This document shows positions 16,692 through 25,399 of a stretch of DNA of 61,360 bases, one piece after another. Every line of letters starts with the position of its first letter. Positions within the stretch are counted from its first letter, which is position 1. Position numbers and translations under genes: made by a program. This DNA is from Leptolyngbya sp. FACHB-8 (lineage in GTDB: Bacteria; Cyanobacteriota; Cyanobacteriia; Elainellales; Elainellaceae): assembly GCF_014695575.1 (NCBI RefSeq), contig NZ_JACJOO010000056.1:1-61360 (forward strand), in the 5' to 3' direction. Under the pieces are notes generated by a model that was given only the letters and a program-made list of their open reading frames with translations, did not search any database and was not told where the DNA came from.

Positions 16692-17804
16692 ATGGCCGGA
16701 ACTAAGACGCTACAGCAAATCGACCAAGCTTTGATTGCGCTGCTCAGTGAGCGCATTTCCCTACTAGAGACCTCGGGTGCCCCCTCCATAGAAGAGCAGC
16801 TGAGTAATGCTCGGTCATGCTTAATGAATACGAATGTTACGGAGTTCACCTGGAATTCTTTAATTGTAAACTGCATGGCAGCTCTGGCAACGGAGACACC
16901 TACCCCCCAACAAAAGCATGCCCAAAGCCGCCGTATCACGGTAATTGGGGGCCGTGGGATCATGGGAAGCTTCTTCACTGAGCGGATGGCTGCTGCAGGC
17001 CACCAGGTGAGCATCCTGGAGTATGACGATTGGGATCGGGCCGATACGCTGCTAGGCGATGCGGATTTGGTGCTGATTGCAGTACCCCTCAAGAGCACTG
17101 TGGCGATGGTTCGTAAGGTAGCGAGCTATCTTTCCCCCAACACGATTCTGGCAGATGTGGCCAGTACCAAAACCGAAGTGGTGCAAGCCATGATGGAGCA
17201 TCACAACGGGCCAGTTGTTGGTTTACACCCAATGTTTGGGGTTGGCAGCGGTACCTTCCTCGGTAAGAAGGTGGTGGTGTGCCCCGGACGTAACGCTGAA
17301 GCATCCCAGTGGTTGTTGGATCTGATTGAGGCCGATGGCGGTACCCTGATCACCTGCACTCCTGAAGAGCATGACACGATGATGGTGGCGGTTCAGGTCA
17401 TTCGATTCTTCTCTGACTTCAGCCTGGGAACTTTTTATGCCCGAGAAGGGGTGGACATCGATCGCAGCTTCGAGTTTGCTAGCCCTCTCTATCGCTCCGA
17501 AATCAACATCATCAGTCGTCTGGTGACTCAAGATGCTGCCCTCTATGTAGACATTTTGATGGCTTCCCAGGAACGTCTCGATGCTATCGAACGAATGGTC
17601 GCCACCTACAGCCACCTGGCAGATTTGTTGAAGAAGGGCGATCGCGCCGGTCTCATTGCCGAGTTCGAGAAAACCGGAGCAGCCTTTAAGCCCGGAGCGA
17701 AGCGCTCCATGGTAGAGAGTAGCTACATGCTGAATAACCTCAGCAACTTCGTCGCCGCTAGTCAGGTTGAGATGGAGCAGACCTGCGAAGCTGCTGCTGC
17801 CTAA
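16692..17804 (+). CDS. tyrA: NAD-type prephenate dehydrogenase with vestigial chorismate mutase domain
   Basis: The protein is 370 aa and collinear with the E. coli T-protein. It starts with an AroQ-like helix (TLQQIDQALIALLSERISLL), but the N-terminal domain is about 18 residues shorter than in E. coli. The catalytic Arg of LRDQID is Gln, and the VKSR and PERE segments are missing, so mutase activity is unlikely. The dehydrogenase has GGRGIMGSFF, then ILEYDDWDRA, where the acidic end of the second strand favours NAD. It also has DVASTKT, GLHPMFG (His179) and SPLYRSEI. It should make 4-hydroxyphenylpyruvate from prephenate. Most cyanobacteria use an arogenate dehydrogenase, so this copy looks dedicated to the locus, as tyrA is in scytonemin clusters. 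ATG 16692 is chosen because GAGG precedes it and it matches the E. coli start; a TTG at 16647 is possible. Confidence 0.92.
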   Translation: MAGTKTLQQIDQALIALLSERISLLETSGAPSIEEQLSNARSCLMNTNVTEFTWNSLIVNCMAALATETPTPQQKHAQSRRITVIGGRGIMGSFFTERMAAAGHQVSILEYDDWDRADTLLGDADLVLIAVPLKSTVAMVRKVASYLSPNTILADVASTKTEVVQAMMEHHNGPVVGLHPMFGVGSGTFLGKKVVVCPGRNAEASQWLLDLIEADGGTLITCTPEEHDTMMVAVQVIRFFSDFSLGTFYAREGVDIDRSFEFASPLYRSEINIISRLVTQDAALYVDILMASQERLDAIERMVATYSHLADLLKKGDRAGLIAEFEKTGAAFKPGAKRSMVESSYMLNNLSNFVAASQVEMEQTCEAAAA

Positions 17805-17862
17805 CCCGCTTTTCCAGCGCAGGGCGTTGCATCCCCTGAAGAAAGACAACGTTAGTGCGATC

Positions 17863-17897
17863 GCCTGATTTTCAGCGCCCCTGTCTGAAAATCAGGC
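17863..17897 (+). terminator. Terminator of the hpd-tyrA operon
   Basis: Perfect 13-base arms (GCCTGATTTTCAG inverted) enclose a nine-base loop, followed by TTTCCTAT, 58 bases after the tyrA stop. The left arm overlaps a HIP1 site. Confidence 0.7.
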
Positions 17898-17947
17898 TTT
17901 CCTATATAGCGGTGTGTACGTTAATTCAGTACGTTCGTGTTAGGCCA

Positions 17948-17994
17948 GTTTACGTTTGAAAAGCCTCGCTCTGCGAGACTTTTCAAACGTAAAC
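17948..17994. terminator. Hairpin after the DUF442-like gene
   Basis: The 22-base arms (GTTTACGTTTGAAAAGCCTCGC inverted, one mismatch) enclose TCT and end one base before the stop codon of the minus-strand phosphatase-like gene. It is probably the terminator of that convergent gene. Confidence 0.6.
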
Positions 17995-17995
17995 A

Positions 17996-18397
17996 TTATT
18001 CCTGGCAGACGGGTGTCAGCAGCCCCAGTCTCTCGGCCTGTCGAAACGCCTGCTTAGGCGTCGCCCCCTGCTGCATCGTGATGTAGATCAGCACAAGCAG
18101 CGCTGCTCGAATGCCTGTGTCACAATGCACCAGCAATGGTTTACCCAGTTCATTAATCAACTTGAATGTTTGTAAGATGGTTTCCTCGTGCAAGTTGTCG
18201 AAACTCAGGGGAAAGTTCAGGTAATTCAACCCAAACAATCCCGCTTTGACCTCCTCAGAGGGCTCAAACTCGTATTCCCCCGGCGATCGCAAATTCAAAA
18301 TAGAGCGAAATCCATCGCCAACGAGCTGTGGCAACTGCTCAGAGGAGATCTGTCCGGCGATCGCCAACTCATCATTAATTTTACGAATCGTTTCCAT
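17996..18397 (-). CDS. DUF442-like protein with phosphatase loop
   Basis: The 133-aa protein resembles the beta-lactamase-hydrolase (DUF442) group of the protein tyrosine phosphatase superfamily. Visible are LAIAGQISSEQLPQLVGDGF at the start, then SILNLRSPGEYEF, and the P-loop HCDTGIRA (Cys followed by Arg five residues later) near residue 100, then a helical end. The substrate is unknown; members act as small phosphatases or in sulfur and persulfide metabolism. The start METIRK is chosen over an upstream Met because GGAGG lies five bases before it. Its link to the aryl-acid locus next door is only proximity. Confidence 0.8.
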   Translation of the reverse strand: METIRKINDELAIAGQISSEQLPQLVGDGFRSILNLRSPGEYEFEPSEEVKAGLFGLNYLNFPLSFDNLHEETILQTFKLINELGKPLLVHCDTGIRAALLVLIYITMQQGATPKQAFRQAERLGLLTPVCQE

Positions 18398-18578
18398 GCC
18401 GACCTCCCCGATTGTGGGGAACAACCATGACTGGTTAATGCCCTACCGATTCTGTGAATCGAGCTGAGGAGACATCGCCCTAACAACGGTGCATAGCTGA
18501 GAGGTAGATGGCTCCTAGTTTTCAAGCTACGGCATAAATGTGAGAAACTTGTGAAGAAGTTATGTTAAGTTGTATGTC

Positions 18579-18956
18579 TTAGACAGCCCAGCCCAAGGCG
18601 TGAGCGATCTGATTGGCGAGATCCAGGGGATTGAAGGGTTTGGCGATCGCCTCCTGAATTCCTAAATCGGTATAACGCTTGCGATCGGATGCCTGCACTT
18701 TGGCTGTCAATAATAAGACCGGAATGGTGCGAGTTTGATCGTTTTCCTGCAATTTTTGGAAGGTGGTTAGCCCATCCATATCAGGCATCATCACATCCAG
18801 CAGAATTGCGTCGGGCTTCTCCTGAGCTGCTTTTTCGATGCCCTCCATCCCAGAACTGGCGGCAATGACCTGCCATCCGGCTACGGTTTGGAGACAAATT
18901 TGCGTCACTTCTTGAATCGAGACTTCATTGTCAATAATGAGTACTTTTTTGGTCAT
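18579..18956 (-). CDS. Single-domain response regulator
   Basis: The 125-aa CheY-like receiver has no output domain. It has IIDNE for the acidic pocket, LLDVMMPDMDG with the phospho-acceptor Asp, LLTAK with the conserved Thr, and Lys in AIAKPFNPLDL. The gene is 91 bases downstream of the 1192-aa regulator/kinase on the same strand, so the kinase is its most likely phosphodonor. The start MTKKVL is chosen over a Met five codons upstream because it fits the family start. Confidence 0.9.
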   Translation of the reverse strand: MTKKVLIIDNEVSIQEVTQICLQTVAGWQVIAASSGMEGIEKAAQEKPDAILLDVMMPDMDGLTTFQKLQENDQTRTIPVLLLTAKVQASDRKRYTDLGIQEAIAKPFNPLDLANQIAHALGWAV

Positions 18957-19047
18957 ATCTATGCAAATCATGAATCAAGTGAGCCAGAGATGCTTTAGGT
19001 CCGTGCTGCAATAGAACTAACTCCTACGTTGACCCAAATCATCAGGG

Positions 19048-22000
19048 TTAATCAGTGGGAGCCTCTTGATTGGGCGATCGCAGCGGGATGGTGAAATAGA
19101 AAGTACTTCCCTTCCCCAGAATACTGTCGACAAAAATATGGCCCCCGTGCTGCTGCACAATGTTACGACAGATCGCCAGCCCTAGTCCTGTGCCATCCTG
19201 ATTGCGCGAATCTGATGCATCCACCTGCTGAAACCGCTCAAAAATAGTTTCCTGCTTATCTAAGGGGACGCCCCGCCCCTGATCGGCTACCGAAAACAGG
19301 ACGTGGGGAGGATTGAGCAGATTGGCGCTTTTGCGGAGGATCGTCGCAAAAGGTCCTTCTGCCTGGATATTGGAAGCATCCGGTTGTAACTCAGACCCCT
19401 GATCCAGAGTCGCCGTAATCCATACATGGCTATGGGCTGGCGAAAATTTGATGGCGTTGCTGAGTAAATTCGTCAGGGTTTGGAGAATGCGATCAGGGTC
19501 TGCCTGGAACGTGATGGGTTCAGCCTGTACTTGTAGAGTAATTTCCGACTTCTCTGCCATCGGCTGTAGTGCATCAGCTGCCCGTTGCACCAATTCCTTG
19601 GCATCACAGGCTTGCAGTTGCATCGTCACCTTGCCAGATTCGATGCGTTCCACATCCAAAATATCGTTAATTAACCGCACCAATCGCTCTGTGCTGGCAA
19701 CCGCAATATCTAATAGGCGCTTGCTGGTGCTTGGATCGGTCGCCAGTAAACCGCTAGCCAACATTCCTAACGAACCGTGGATGGAGGTGAGCGGAGTGCG
19801 TAGTTCATGGCTCACCACTGAAATAAATTCATCCTTCATCCGTTCCACCACCTGGCGTTCGGTGATGTCCTTAAACGTGATGACACTACCCACAATTTCT
19901 TGCTCCTGGATGGGGGTGCTGACGTATTCCACTGGAACCGCCGTGCCATCTTTACACCAGAAAGTATCACGCTTGGCTTGTGCCGCTCCGTTGTACAAGA
20001 AGACATCAATGGTAGAGGGGCCATCCGAGTCTCTATTTGCGGATTCCTTGGCATTCTCCAGAATTACCTGGATGGATTGTCCAATCAGTTCATCGCGGGT
20101 GTAGCCCAACAGATTTGTCGCGGCTGGATTAATGAACGTGATGCGGCCTTCCAGGTCTAACCCACAAATTCCTTCTCCTACAGAATTGAGGATCAGCTCA
20201 TTCTCATGGCTCAGGTTAGCGAGGGCTTCCTCCGCTTGTTTACGCAAGGTAATGTCCCGCAGGATGACTGTATAGACGACTTCCCCGCCCACCTCAAATT
20301 TGGAAATCGACGCCTCAGCCGGAAATTCTGTACCATCCTTGCGACGGCCATAAATTTCCCTCCGCTCACCCATGCGTCGCGCATTGTTATGGGCTTGGCC
20401 AAAATCCTTTACATGGCCCTGATGGACGGCGGCATAGCGCTGGGGCAACAACACAGATAGGGATTGATCGCGAACTTCCTGGGCTGTGTAGCCAAAGATC
20501 TTCTCGGCCCCCTGGTTAAACAGGGTAATCCGCTGGCACGCATCGACAGAAATAATGGCATCATCGGCGATGTCAAGAATCCCCGCAAACCGGGCCTGGG
20601 ATACTCGCAGCGCTTCCTGTGCGCGCTTGCGTTCCTCCAGCTCCCGCCGCAGTCGCTCGTTGACCCCCACCAACTCGGCAGTACGCTCAGCCACCCGCAC
20701 CTCCAGCTTGTCACGGGAGCGTTGTAAGGCCTCATCCATCTGCTTGCGGTCGGTCACATCCCGCGTGACCACGGCATACCCTCGGAGTGTTTGGTCAGGG
20801 TTCCACACGGATGTAATGACGACATCTCCCCAGAAACAGGTGCCATCCTGCCGTTGCCGCCATCCCAGGAATTCGCATCGCCCTTCGGTACGGGCGATCG
20901 CCAAATCCTGCTCCGGCTTCCCAGTGGCCACCTCTTCCGGCAAATACAGCCGCCCCAAAAATTGCCCCAGAATCACGGCTGGCGAATATCCTTTAATCCG
21001 TTCAGCTCCGCTATTCCAGCTAATGATATGCCCGGTCGCGTCGAGCATATAAATCCCATAGTCTTTGATCCCGTCTACCAGCTGATGAAACTCTTCCTCT
21101 GAGTGCCGTCCCTGAGTTTTGGGCTCCGCCACAGGAGCTTCGCTAAATCGCCGCAACAGCCGCACTCGTTCGAGGCGATGCAAGATGCGACTGACCAGTT
21201 CTGGGCCAACGATGGGCTTGCTGACAAAATCATCGGCTCCTGCTGCAAACACCTGATTCACGGTTTCGGCATCCTGGTGTGCCGTCAGAATCATAATGGG
21301 GAGTCCGCCCCAGCGATCGTGTTCGCGCACCTCCTGGCAAAGCTCAATGCCGTTGCGGTAGGGCATCTGAATATCCAAAATCAGGAGGCTGGGAGTAGCC
21401 GCTTCCAGCGTGTTCCAAAACTGGCGGGGATCTGGCAGGGTTGTGACATGGAGTCCCCAGGGTTCCAGGAGGGTTTTGACCGTCGCCAGCATAGCGGGGT
21501 CATCATCAACCACCATCAACCGTTCTTGGGGTGGGGTAGAAGGGGCCGGGTCGGGTGTAGGAGCGGGCTGGGATACTGGAGTGGCTGAGGCTTGAGGAGC
21601 GTCGATGTCGTTTTGAATCGAGCGCACCAGTTCTGCCATCTGTACGGCTTTTCTGGTGGATCCGGCGGTTTTGTCTTGTAGCCAATGCTCCAGGGTACGA
21701 GCGTGTTTGGATGCTTCCGGGAAGCCAAAGGTGCCAAGAGAGCCTGCGAGGGTATGGGCATCTTGAATGGCCTGTTGCCTGAGGGCCTCCTCCAGAGTGC
21801 CATTGAGGAGCGCAGTTACGGCCTGTTCGACGACGTGGACTTGGCCCTGTACCTGACCTTTGAACTTCTCCCAAAGTTGGGCGATCGCATTTAAGGTCTT
21901 CTGCTGCACCGCTTCTGAGGGCTTGTCCACCTCTGTGGAGGTTTCCGCTGTTTCCAACGGTTTTAAGCGATAACCAATGCCATAGACGGTCTCGACAAAG

Positions 22001-22626
22001 TCTGCTGGGGCTCCCTTTGCCTTAAGCTTTTGCCGCAGACCCTTAATATGGGTTCGAACGGCCTCCTCCCCTGGCATCTCCTCAAAGGACCAAATTTGCT
22101 CCAGAATGACTCCACAACTAAAGACCCGACGGCTGTTGCGCAGGAATAATTCTAATAGGGCATATTCTTTAGGGGTGAGGGTCAGCATCTGCGAACCAAA
22201 GCTCACCTCACAACTGCTGGGGTCGAGCCGTAGGGGGCCCCATTCCAGCACGGGTTGGCCCGCTACACTTCCCCGCCGCAGAAGTGCCCGAATTCGAGCC
22301 GATAATTCTTCTGGGTCAAAGGGTTTGACCACATAGTCGTCAGCCCCTGCATCCAACCCCTGAGCTTTATCGTGGCCCGTATCCCGTCCCGTTAGCATGA
22401 GGATCGGCATTTGGTGCCCATCGGCCCGGACTTTTCGACACAGCTCAATGCCATTTCCGTCAGGCATCACCACATCCAGCAATATCAGGTCAAACGGGAA
22501 GGCATCGAGCAGCTCTAATGCACTCACCCGATCGGGCGCAATCTCTACGGCGTAATTTTGACCCGTCAGTAAGGCTGCAATGGCTTGGGCGGTTGGGGTG
22601 TCGTCTTCTACGACCAGGATTCTCAT
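19048..22626 (-). CDS. Response regulator-histidine kinase fusion: REC, wHTH, HPt, REC, PAS x3, HisKA, HATPase
   Basis: The protein is 1192 aa. REC1 has LLDVVMPDG. An OmpR-type winged helix follows (LTPKEYALLELFL near 150, VYGIGYRL at its end). An HPt segment has AHTLAGSLGTFG (near 295). REC2 has LILDIQMP (near 413). Three PAS domains start near 520, 690 and 820, each ending with a PAC-like RDIT or KDIT. HisKA has VSHELRTPLTS (His near 940). HATPase has NLLSNAIKFSP and GTGLGLAICRN. No membrane segment is evident, so it is probably cytosolic. A DNA-binding domain in the same chain as a full kinase suggests a one-protein phosphorelay that acts on DNA. The receiver protein downstream is a probable partner. 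The signal is unknown. Confidence 0.93.
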   Translation of the reverse strand: MRILVVEDDTPTAQAIAALLTGQNYAVEIAPDRVSALELLDAFPFDLILLDVVMPDGNGIELCRKVRADGHQMPILMLTGRDTGHDKAQGLDAGADDYVVKPFDPEELSARIRALLRRGSVAGQPVLEWGPLRLDPSSCEVSFGSQMLTLTPKEYALLELFLRNSRRVFSCGVILEQIWSFEEMPGEEAVRTHIKGLRQKLKAKGAPADFVETVYGIGYRLKPLETAETSTEVDKPSEAVQQKTLNAIAQLWEKFKGQVQGQVHVVEQAVTALLNGTLEEALRQQAIQDAHTLAGSLGTFGFPEASKHARTLEHWLQDKTAGSTRKAVQMAELVRSIQNDIDAPQASATPVSQPAPTPDPAPSTPPQERLMVVDDDPAMLATVKTLLEPWGLHVTTLPDPRQFWNTLEAATPSLLILDIQMPYRNGIELCQEVREHDRWGGLPIMILTAHQDAETVNQVFAAGADDFVSKPIVGPELVSRILHRLERVRLLRRFSEAPVAEPKTQGRHSEEEFHQLVDGIKDYGIYMLDATGHIISWNSGAERIKGYSPAVILGQFLGRLYLPEEVATGKPEQDLAIARTEGRCEFLGWRQRQDGTCFWGDVVITSVWNPDQTLRGYAVVTRDVTDRKQMDEALQRSRDKLEVRVAERTAELVGVNERLRRELEERKRAQEALRVSQARFAGILDIADDAIISVDACQRITLFNQGAEKIFGYTAQEVRDQSLSVLLPQRYAAVHQGHVKDFGQAHNNARRMGERREIYGRRKDGTEFPAEASISKFEVGGEVVYTVILRDITLRKQAEEALANLSHENELILNSVGEGICGLDLEGRITFINPAATNLLGYTRDELIGQSIQVILENAKESANRDSDGPSTIDVFLYNGAAQAKRDTFWCKDGTAVPVEYVSTPIQEQEIVGSVITFKDITERQVVERMKDEFISVVSHELRTPLTSIHGSLGMLASGLLATDPSTSKRLLDIAVASTERLVRLINDILDVERIESGKVTMQLQACDAKELVQRAADALQPMAEKSEITLQVQAEPITFQADPDRILQTLTNLLSNAIKFSPAHSHVWITATLDQGSELQPDASNIQAEGPFATILRKSANLLNPPHVLFSVADQGRGVPLDKQETIFERFQQVDASDSRNQDGTGLGLAICRNIVQQHGGHIFVDSILGKGSTFYFTIPLRSPNQEAPTD

Positions 22627-23051
22627 TGTGATTTGGGGAGAAACACAGCTAGAGACAGATGAGCACTGACAGCATACAAGGGGTTCAGCCGAACCGACTG
22701 TTCTGTAAACAATGATTTCCGTTTAGGATTGCGCGATCGCAATCTTGGGAACTTGTCTCCATTCAGTGTAGGCATAGAGCGAGGGGTTTGGCAGGTTCAG
22801 TCCGGGGCAAGCGAATAGGAGGGGCAGGGGGCGGAAGGTAGAGGGAATGGCAAAAGATAGGCGGCGGCAGGCAAAAGAAGCGCCAAAAAAGGGAAAACTG
22901 TACTCAGGTCTCTGCGCGCTGCTCCTCTATCCTGTGCCCTTCTGCTCATGTTCCCGCTCGTGTTCAACGCCTCTATTTATTACGATAGAGAGAATGGTGC
23001 AATTCCCTGTTTGCTGTTTCGCTTTCATTCCCTTTATTCCCCAGCGTTTTC
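22627..23051. other. Divergent promoter region
   Basis: The 425 bases separate the kinase fusion and the aspartyl protease genes, which diverge, so both promoters should be here. GATTGCG-CGAT-CGCAATC (about 22727-22744) forms a seven-base stem that overlaps HIP1. A purine-rich stretch lies at 22810-22900. No gene or named motif seen. Confidence 0.5.
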
Positions 23052-23981
23052 ATGGATAGCAATGAGGATTTGCGTAAGGCACTTTTGCAGCGAGCTCAAC
23101 AGGGTGATGCTCAGGCGATCGCCAGCCTGATGAACCAGTCCCTCCAAAAACGAGAGGTGACGGCGAAGGTTACGCGGATGGGCGATCGCCTTAAGATCCT
23201 GCTTGAAAGTGAGCAGGTCCCGGAAGCTGAGGCCCTAACCCAGTATTTGCAAACCAGCCTTACTAAATTGAGAGCGGTAGGTATCCGCTCTGTTCAGGTG
23301 ATGGGTCGCCAGCGAGAGTCCGCTAAAATGGCCTGGAATCGTAGCTTTGAGCTGGAGGGGGCTGCTCCGTCTCCAACACCCACCGCAACACCGGGTGTCA
23401 GTTCGGCTGGGGTAATGTCAAGGGCAACCGCTTCCCATACGGTACCGATGCGCACGGTCGCAGCGAGGTCTCAGCCATCAGGTCAAATTCCCCAGTTTTT
23501 GTTAGGGGCGATCGTGGCCGTTATCCTCATTTTGATGGGAGCAAATATCCGCTCTATGGTCAGCCTGGTTACGGGTACCCCGAATTTTGTCGCCTCTTCC
23601 ACCGGGTCGGATGGTCGTTATGAAGCGCCCATTGTCGATAGTCTCTACGGTATTCCTGTAATTAATGTCAACTTCAATGGTCAGACTTTCCCCATGATGG
23701 TTGATACCGGAGCCAGCGGTACTCTTGTGACTCAACCCATGGCGGCTGCCCTCCGAATCCGTCCTGTGGGCCAGGTAGAGTCTTCCACTGCCAATGGTAC
23801 GGCTGTTTTCGATGTAGGCTATGTGCGTTCTATCGAAGTTGATGGGGCTACTGTCTACAATGTCCCTGTTGCCGTTGGCATGTCAGATCTAGAGATTGGG
23901 CTACTGGGTCATGATTTCTTTCAATACTTCGATGTAACTATTCGGCAGAATGTGGTGGAGTTTCACCCAAGAGCGAAGTAA
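23052..23981 (+). CDS. Membrane-anchored retropepsin-like aspartyl protease
   Basis: The protein is 309 aa. Residues 1-100 are cytosolic and charged, followed by a Pro/Thr/Ala-rich linker. One membrane segment (FLLGAIVAVILILMGANI, near 155-175) leads to a single retropepsin-like domain with FPMMVDTGASGTLV (catalytic DTG near 219), a flap region, and a second-half motif IGLLGHDFFQYFD. Such single-domain proteases work as dimers. Topology suggests the protease domain faces the periplasm or thylakoid lumen. The substrate is unknown. ATG 23052 has no clear ribosome-binding site. Confidence 0.85.
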   Translation: MDSNEDLRKALLQRAQQGDAQAIASLMNQSLQKREVTAKVTRMGDRLKILLESEQVPEAEALTQYLQTSLTKLRAVGIRSVQVMGRQRESAKMAWNRSFELEGAAPSPTPTATPGVSSAGVMSRATASHTVPMRTVAARSQPSGQIPQFLLGAIVAVILILMGANIRSMVSLVTGTPNFVASSTGSDGRYEAPIVDSLYGIPVINVNFNGQTFPMMVDTGASGTLVTQPMAAALRIRPVGQVESSTANGTAVFDVGYVRSIEVDGATVYNVPVAVGMSDLEIGLLGHDFFQYFDVTIRQNVVEFHPRAK

Positions 23982-24003
23982 TATCGTGTCGTGCTAGGTG
24001 CTA

Positions 24004-24066
24004 TTGCTGGTGCATCTTTGTTGAATGATGTGTTTCACAGCATACCCAACAAAGATGTACCAGCAA
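24004..24066 (+). terminator. Hairpin after the aspartyl protease gene
   Basis: The 20-base arms (TTGCTGGTGCATCTTTGTTG, near-perfect inverted copy at 24047-24066) enclose a 23-base loop, beginning 23 bases after the stop codon. No long U-tract follows, so it may be a processing or repeat hairpin instead. Confidence 0.5.
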
Positions 24067-24152
24067 GACCAGACTTGTGTAGGGTCTGAATAGGTAACCC
24101 CTGATCCTTTGTCTTAAGCTGCCCTTACGTTTGCCCTCTGTCTGCTTTTTCT

Positions 24153-24350
24153 ATGGAACTCCTTCTCCTTCTCGCGGCCCTGGTGATTGCTTTCCTGGTG
24201 TTTACCTGGTTGGTGAGAGTTGTCAAGGCGACACTTTCCCTGGTGGTTGCGATCGCCCTCTTAATCATCCTTCTCCGGGTCTTTGGTGTCAGCCCTGGTG
24301 AAATTTGGGAAACGCTCACCAACCTGTGGAGCAGAATCTTTGGCTCCTAA
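24153..24350 (+). CDS. Small hydrophobic membrane protein
   Basis: The protein is 65 aa. Two hydrophobic helices (about 1-22 and 27-45) are separated by RVVKATL, with an amphipathic end (GEIWETLTNLWSRIF). It sits 171 bases after the aspartyl protease on the same strand. No family recognised. The codon pattern and strong hydrophobic periodicity argue for a real gene. It could be a small subunit or regulator of a membrane complex. Confidence 0.55.
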   Translation: MELLLLLAALVIAFLVFTWLVRVVKATLSLVVAIALLIILLRVFGVSPGEIWETLTNLWSRIFGS

Positions 24351-24459
24351 TTTGAAGGAGCAGAAACGCTTGTGAAACCATCAGGCTGGGCAACTCGAGC
24401 AAGAACCTTCACGAATCTCCGAGCGCATCCGAGGCATAGGCGTAACTAGAATAGGTTGT

Positions 24460-24531
24460 CCTGCATGAATCATGGCGCACCGAAGCAGCGCAACGATTCA
24501 TGCCCTCAAAACCCGATTCATGCAGGAGGTC
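24460..24531. repeat. Palindromic element ending in GCAGGAGGTC, copy 1
   Basis: Left CCTGCATGAATC (24460) pairs with right GATTCATGCAGG (near 24515), with an internal copy of GATTCATG. The right end GCAGGAGGTC recurs after the palindrome at 57667-57696 (there ATTCACGCAGGAGGTC), so the two are related elements with different inner stems. Confidence 0.6.
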
Positions 24532-24540
24532 CAATGAACA

Positions 24541-25230
24541 CTACCCGGGATGCTTGGTAATTTTCAGCATTTCGTTGCCACCTCGTTGTAATTCATAGGC
24601 TACCTTTTGAACTTCACAGGAGTAGCCTTGTGTTTCTAGCTGCTCTATTACGAGCTTAAGATAGGGCGATGGTTCTCCCATTAACGTGAGGAGCGGAAAA
24701 ATCCTCACGTCCTGGCAGACTCTTAGCATTTCGCAAACAGCATCTCGATGGAACGTTTCATCGAAATGATCGGAGTACAAAAACAGAAAGTGGGAACACA
24801 AGCCCAGTTCAAACTGGCTATCTTGATAATTTAACTGGGGCAGTTCGCCGACCGCGTAGCGGCCTTGCTGCTTCCCCTGTTCGTAGTCCTTGCAAAACAG
24901 CTCTGTAGTGGATTCTCGGCGTTGTCTTAATGCATCGGGAGAAGCATGGTAAGACCAGACCCAATCTTCTGGGGTTTGCTCAACTTGTCCAATAATATGA
25001 TCGACAACTTCGTAAAACCGTTTCCTGATTTGTTCTGCCGTAAAGATATAGAGCGGATCAATAGATTGAATTTTGCATCCTAATGAAGTACCTTCCGCAT
25101 TGAAACTTGCTGGTCCATCCGCAACACTGAGAATTGTTTTTTGTAGATCGATCGGAGTGAGATTAAACATTTTAATGTACTCATCCATCGATCTTCCAAA
25201 GGGAACAACCTGTTCTAGGTGCATGACCAT
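24541..25230 (-). CDS. SAM-dependent methyltransferase, class I
   Basis: The protein is 229 aa. Motif I is ILSVADGPASFNAEG, followed by an acidic residue at the end of strand 2 (IQSIDPLYIF). A later SQFELGLCSHFLFLY resembles the post-II region of small-molecule methyltransferases, and EMLRVCQDVRIFPLL resembles motif III. The substrate is unknown. GAGGAG lies eight bases before ATG 25230, so that start is used rather than the TTG at 25233. It is flanked by repeats on both sides and has no evident operon partners. Confidence 0.8.
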   Translation of the reverse strand: MVMHLEQVVPFGRSMDEYIKMFNLTPIDLQKTILSVADGPASFNAEGTSLGCKIQSIDPLYIFTAEQIRKRFYEVVDHIIGQVEQTPEDWVWSYHASPDALRQRRESTTELFCKDYEQGKQQGRYAVGELPQLNYQDSQFELGLCSHFLFLYSDHFDETFHRDAVCEMLRVCQDVRIFPLLTLMGEPSPYLKLVIEQLETQGYSCEVQKVAYELQRGGNEMLKITKHPG

Positions 25231-25399
25231 CAACGTTACTCCTCAATATACTGTCCTATCTGATACCATGACTACTTCTTGTGGAGACAGTATTTGCGGG
25301 TGAGATGCCTCCATAGTGGGCATTTTATAAAAAAGATCTGAACCCATCTGGCATGACTATAGCAGTACCTATTGGCTTATATTATGTCGAGTTAAATGC

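Noticed and set aside
2185-17897. Scytonemin biosynthesis cluster
   Set aside because: tyrA is shared, but no ThDP enzyme (ScyA), Leu-DH-like ScyB, ScyC or NHL-repeat genes are present.
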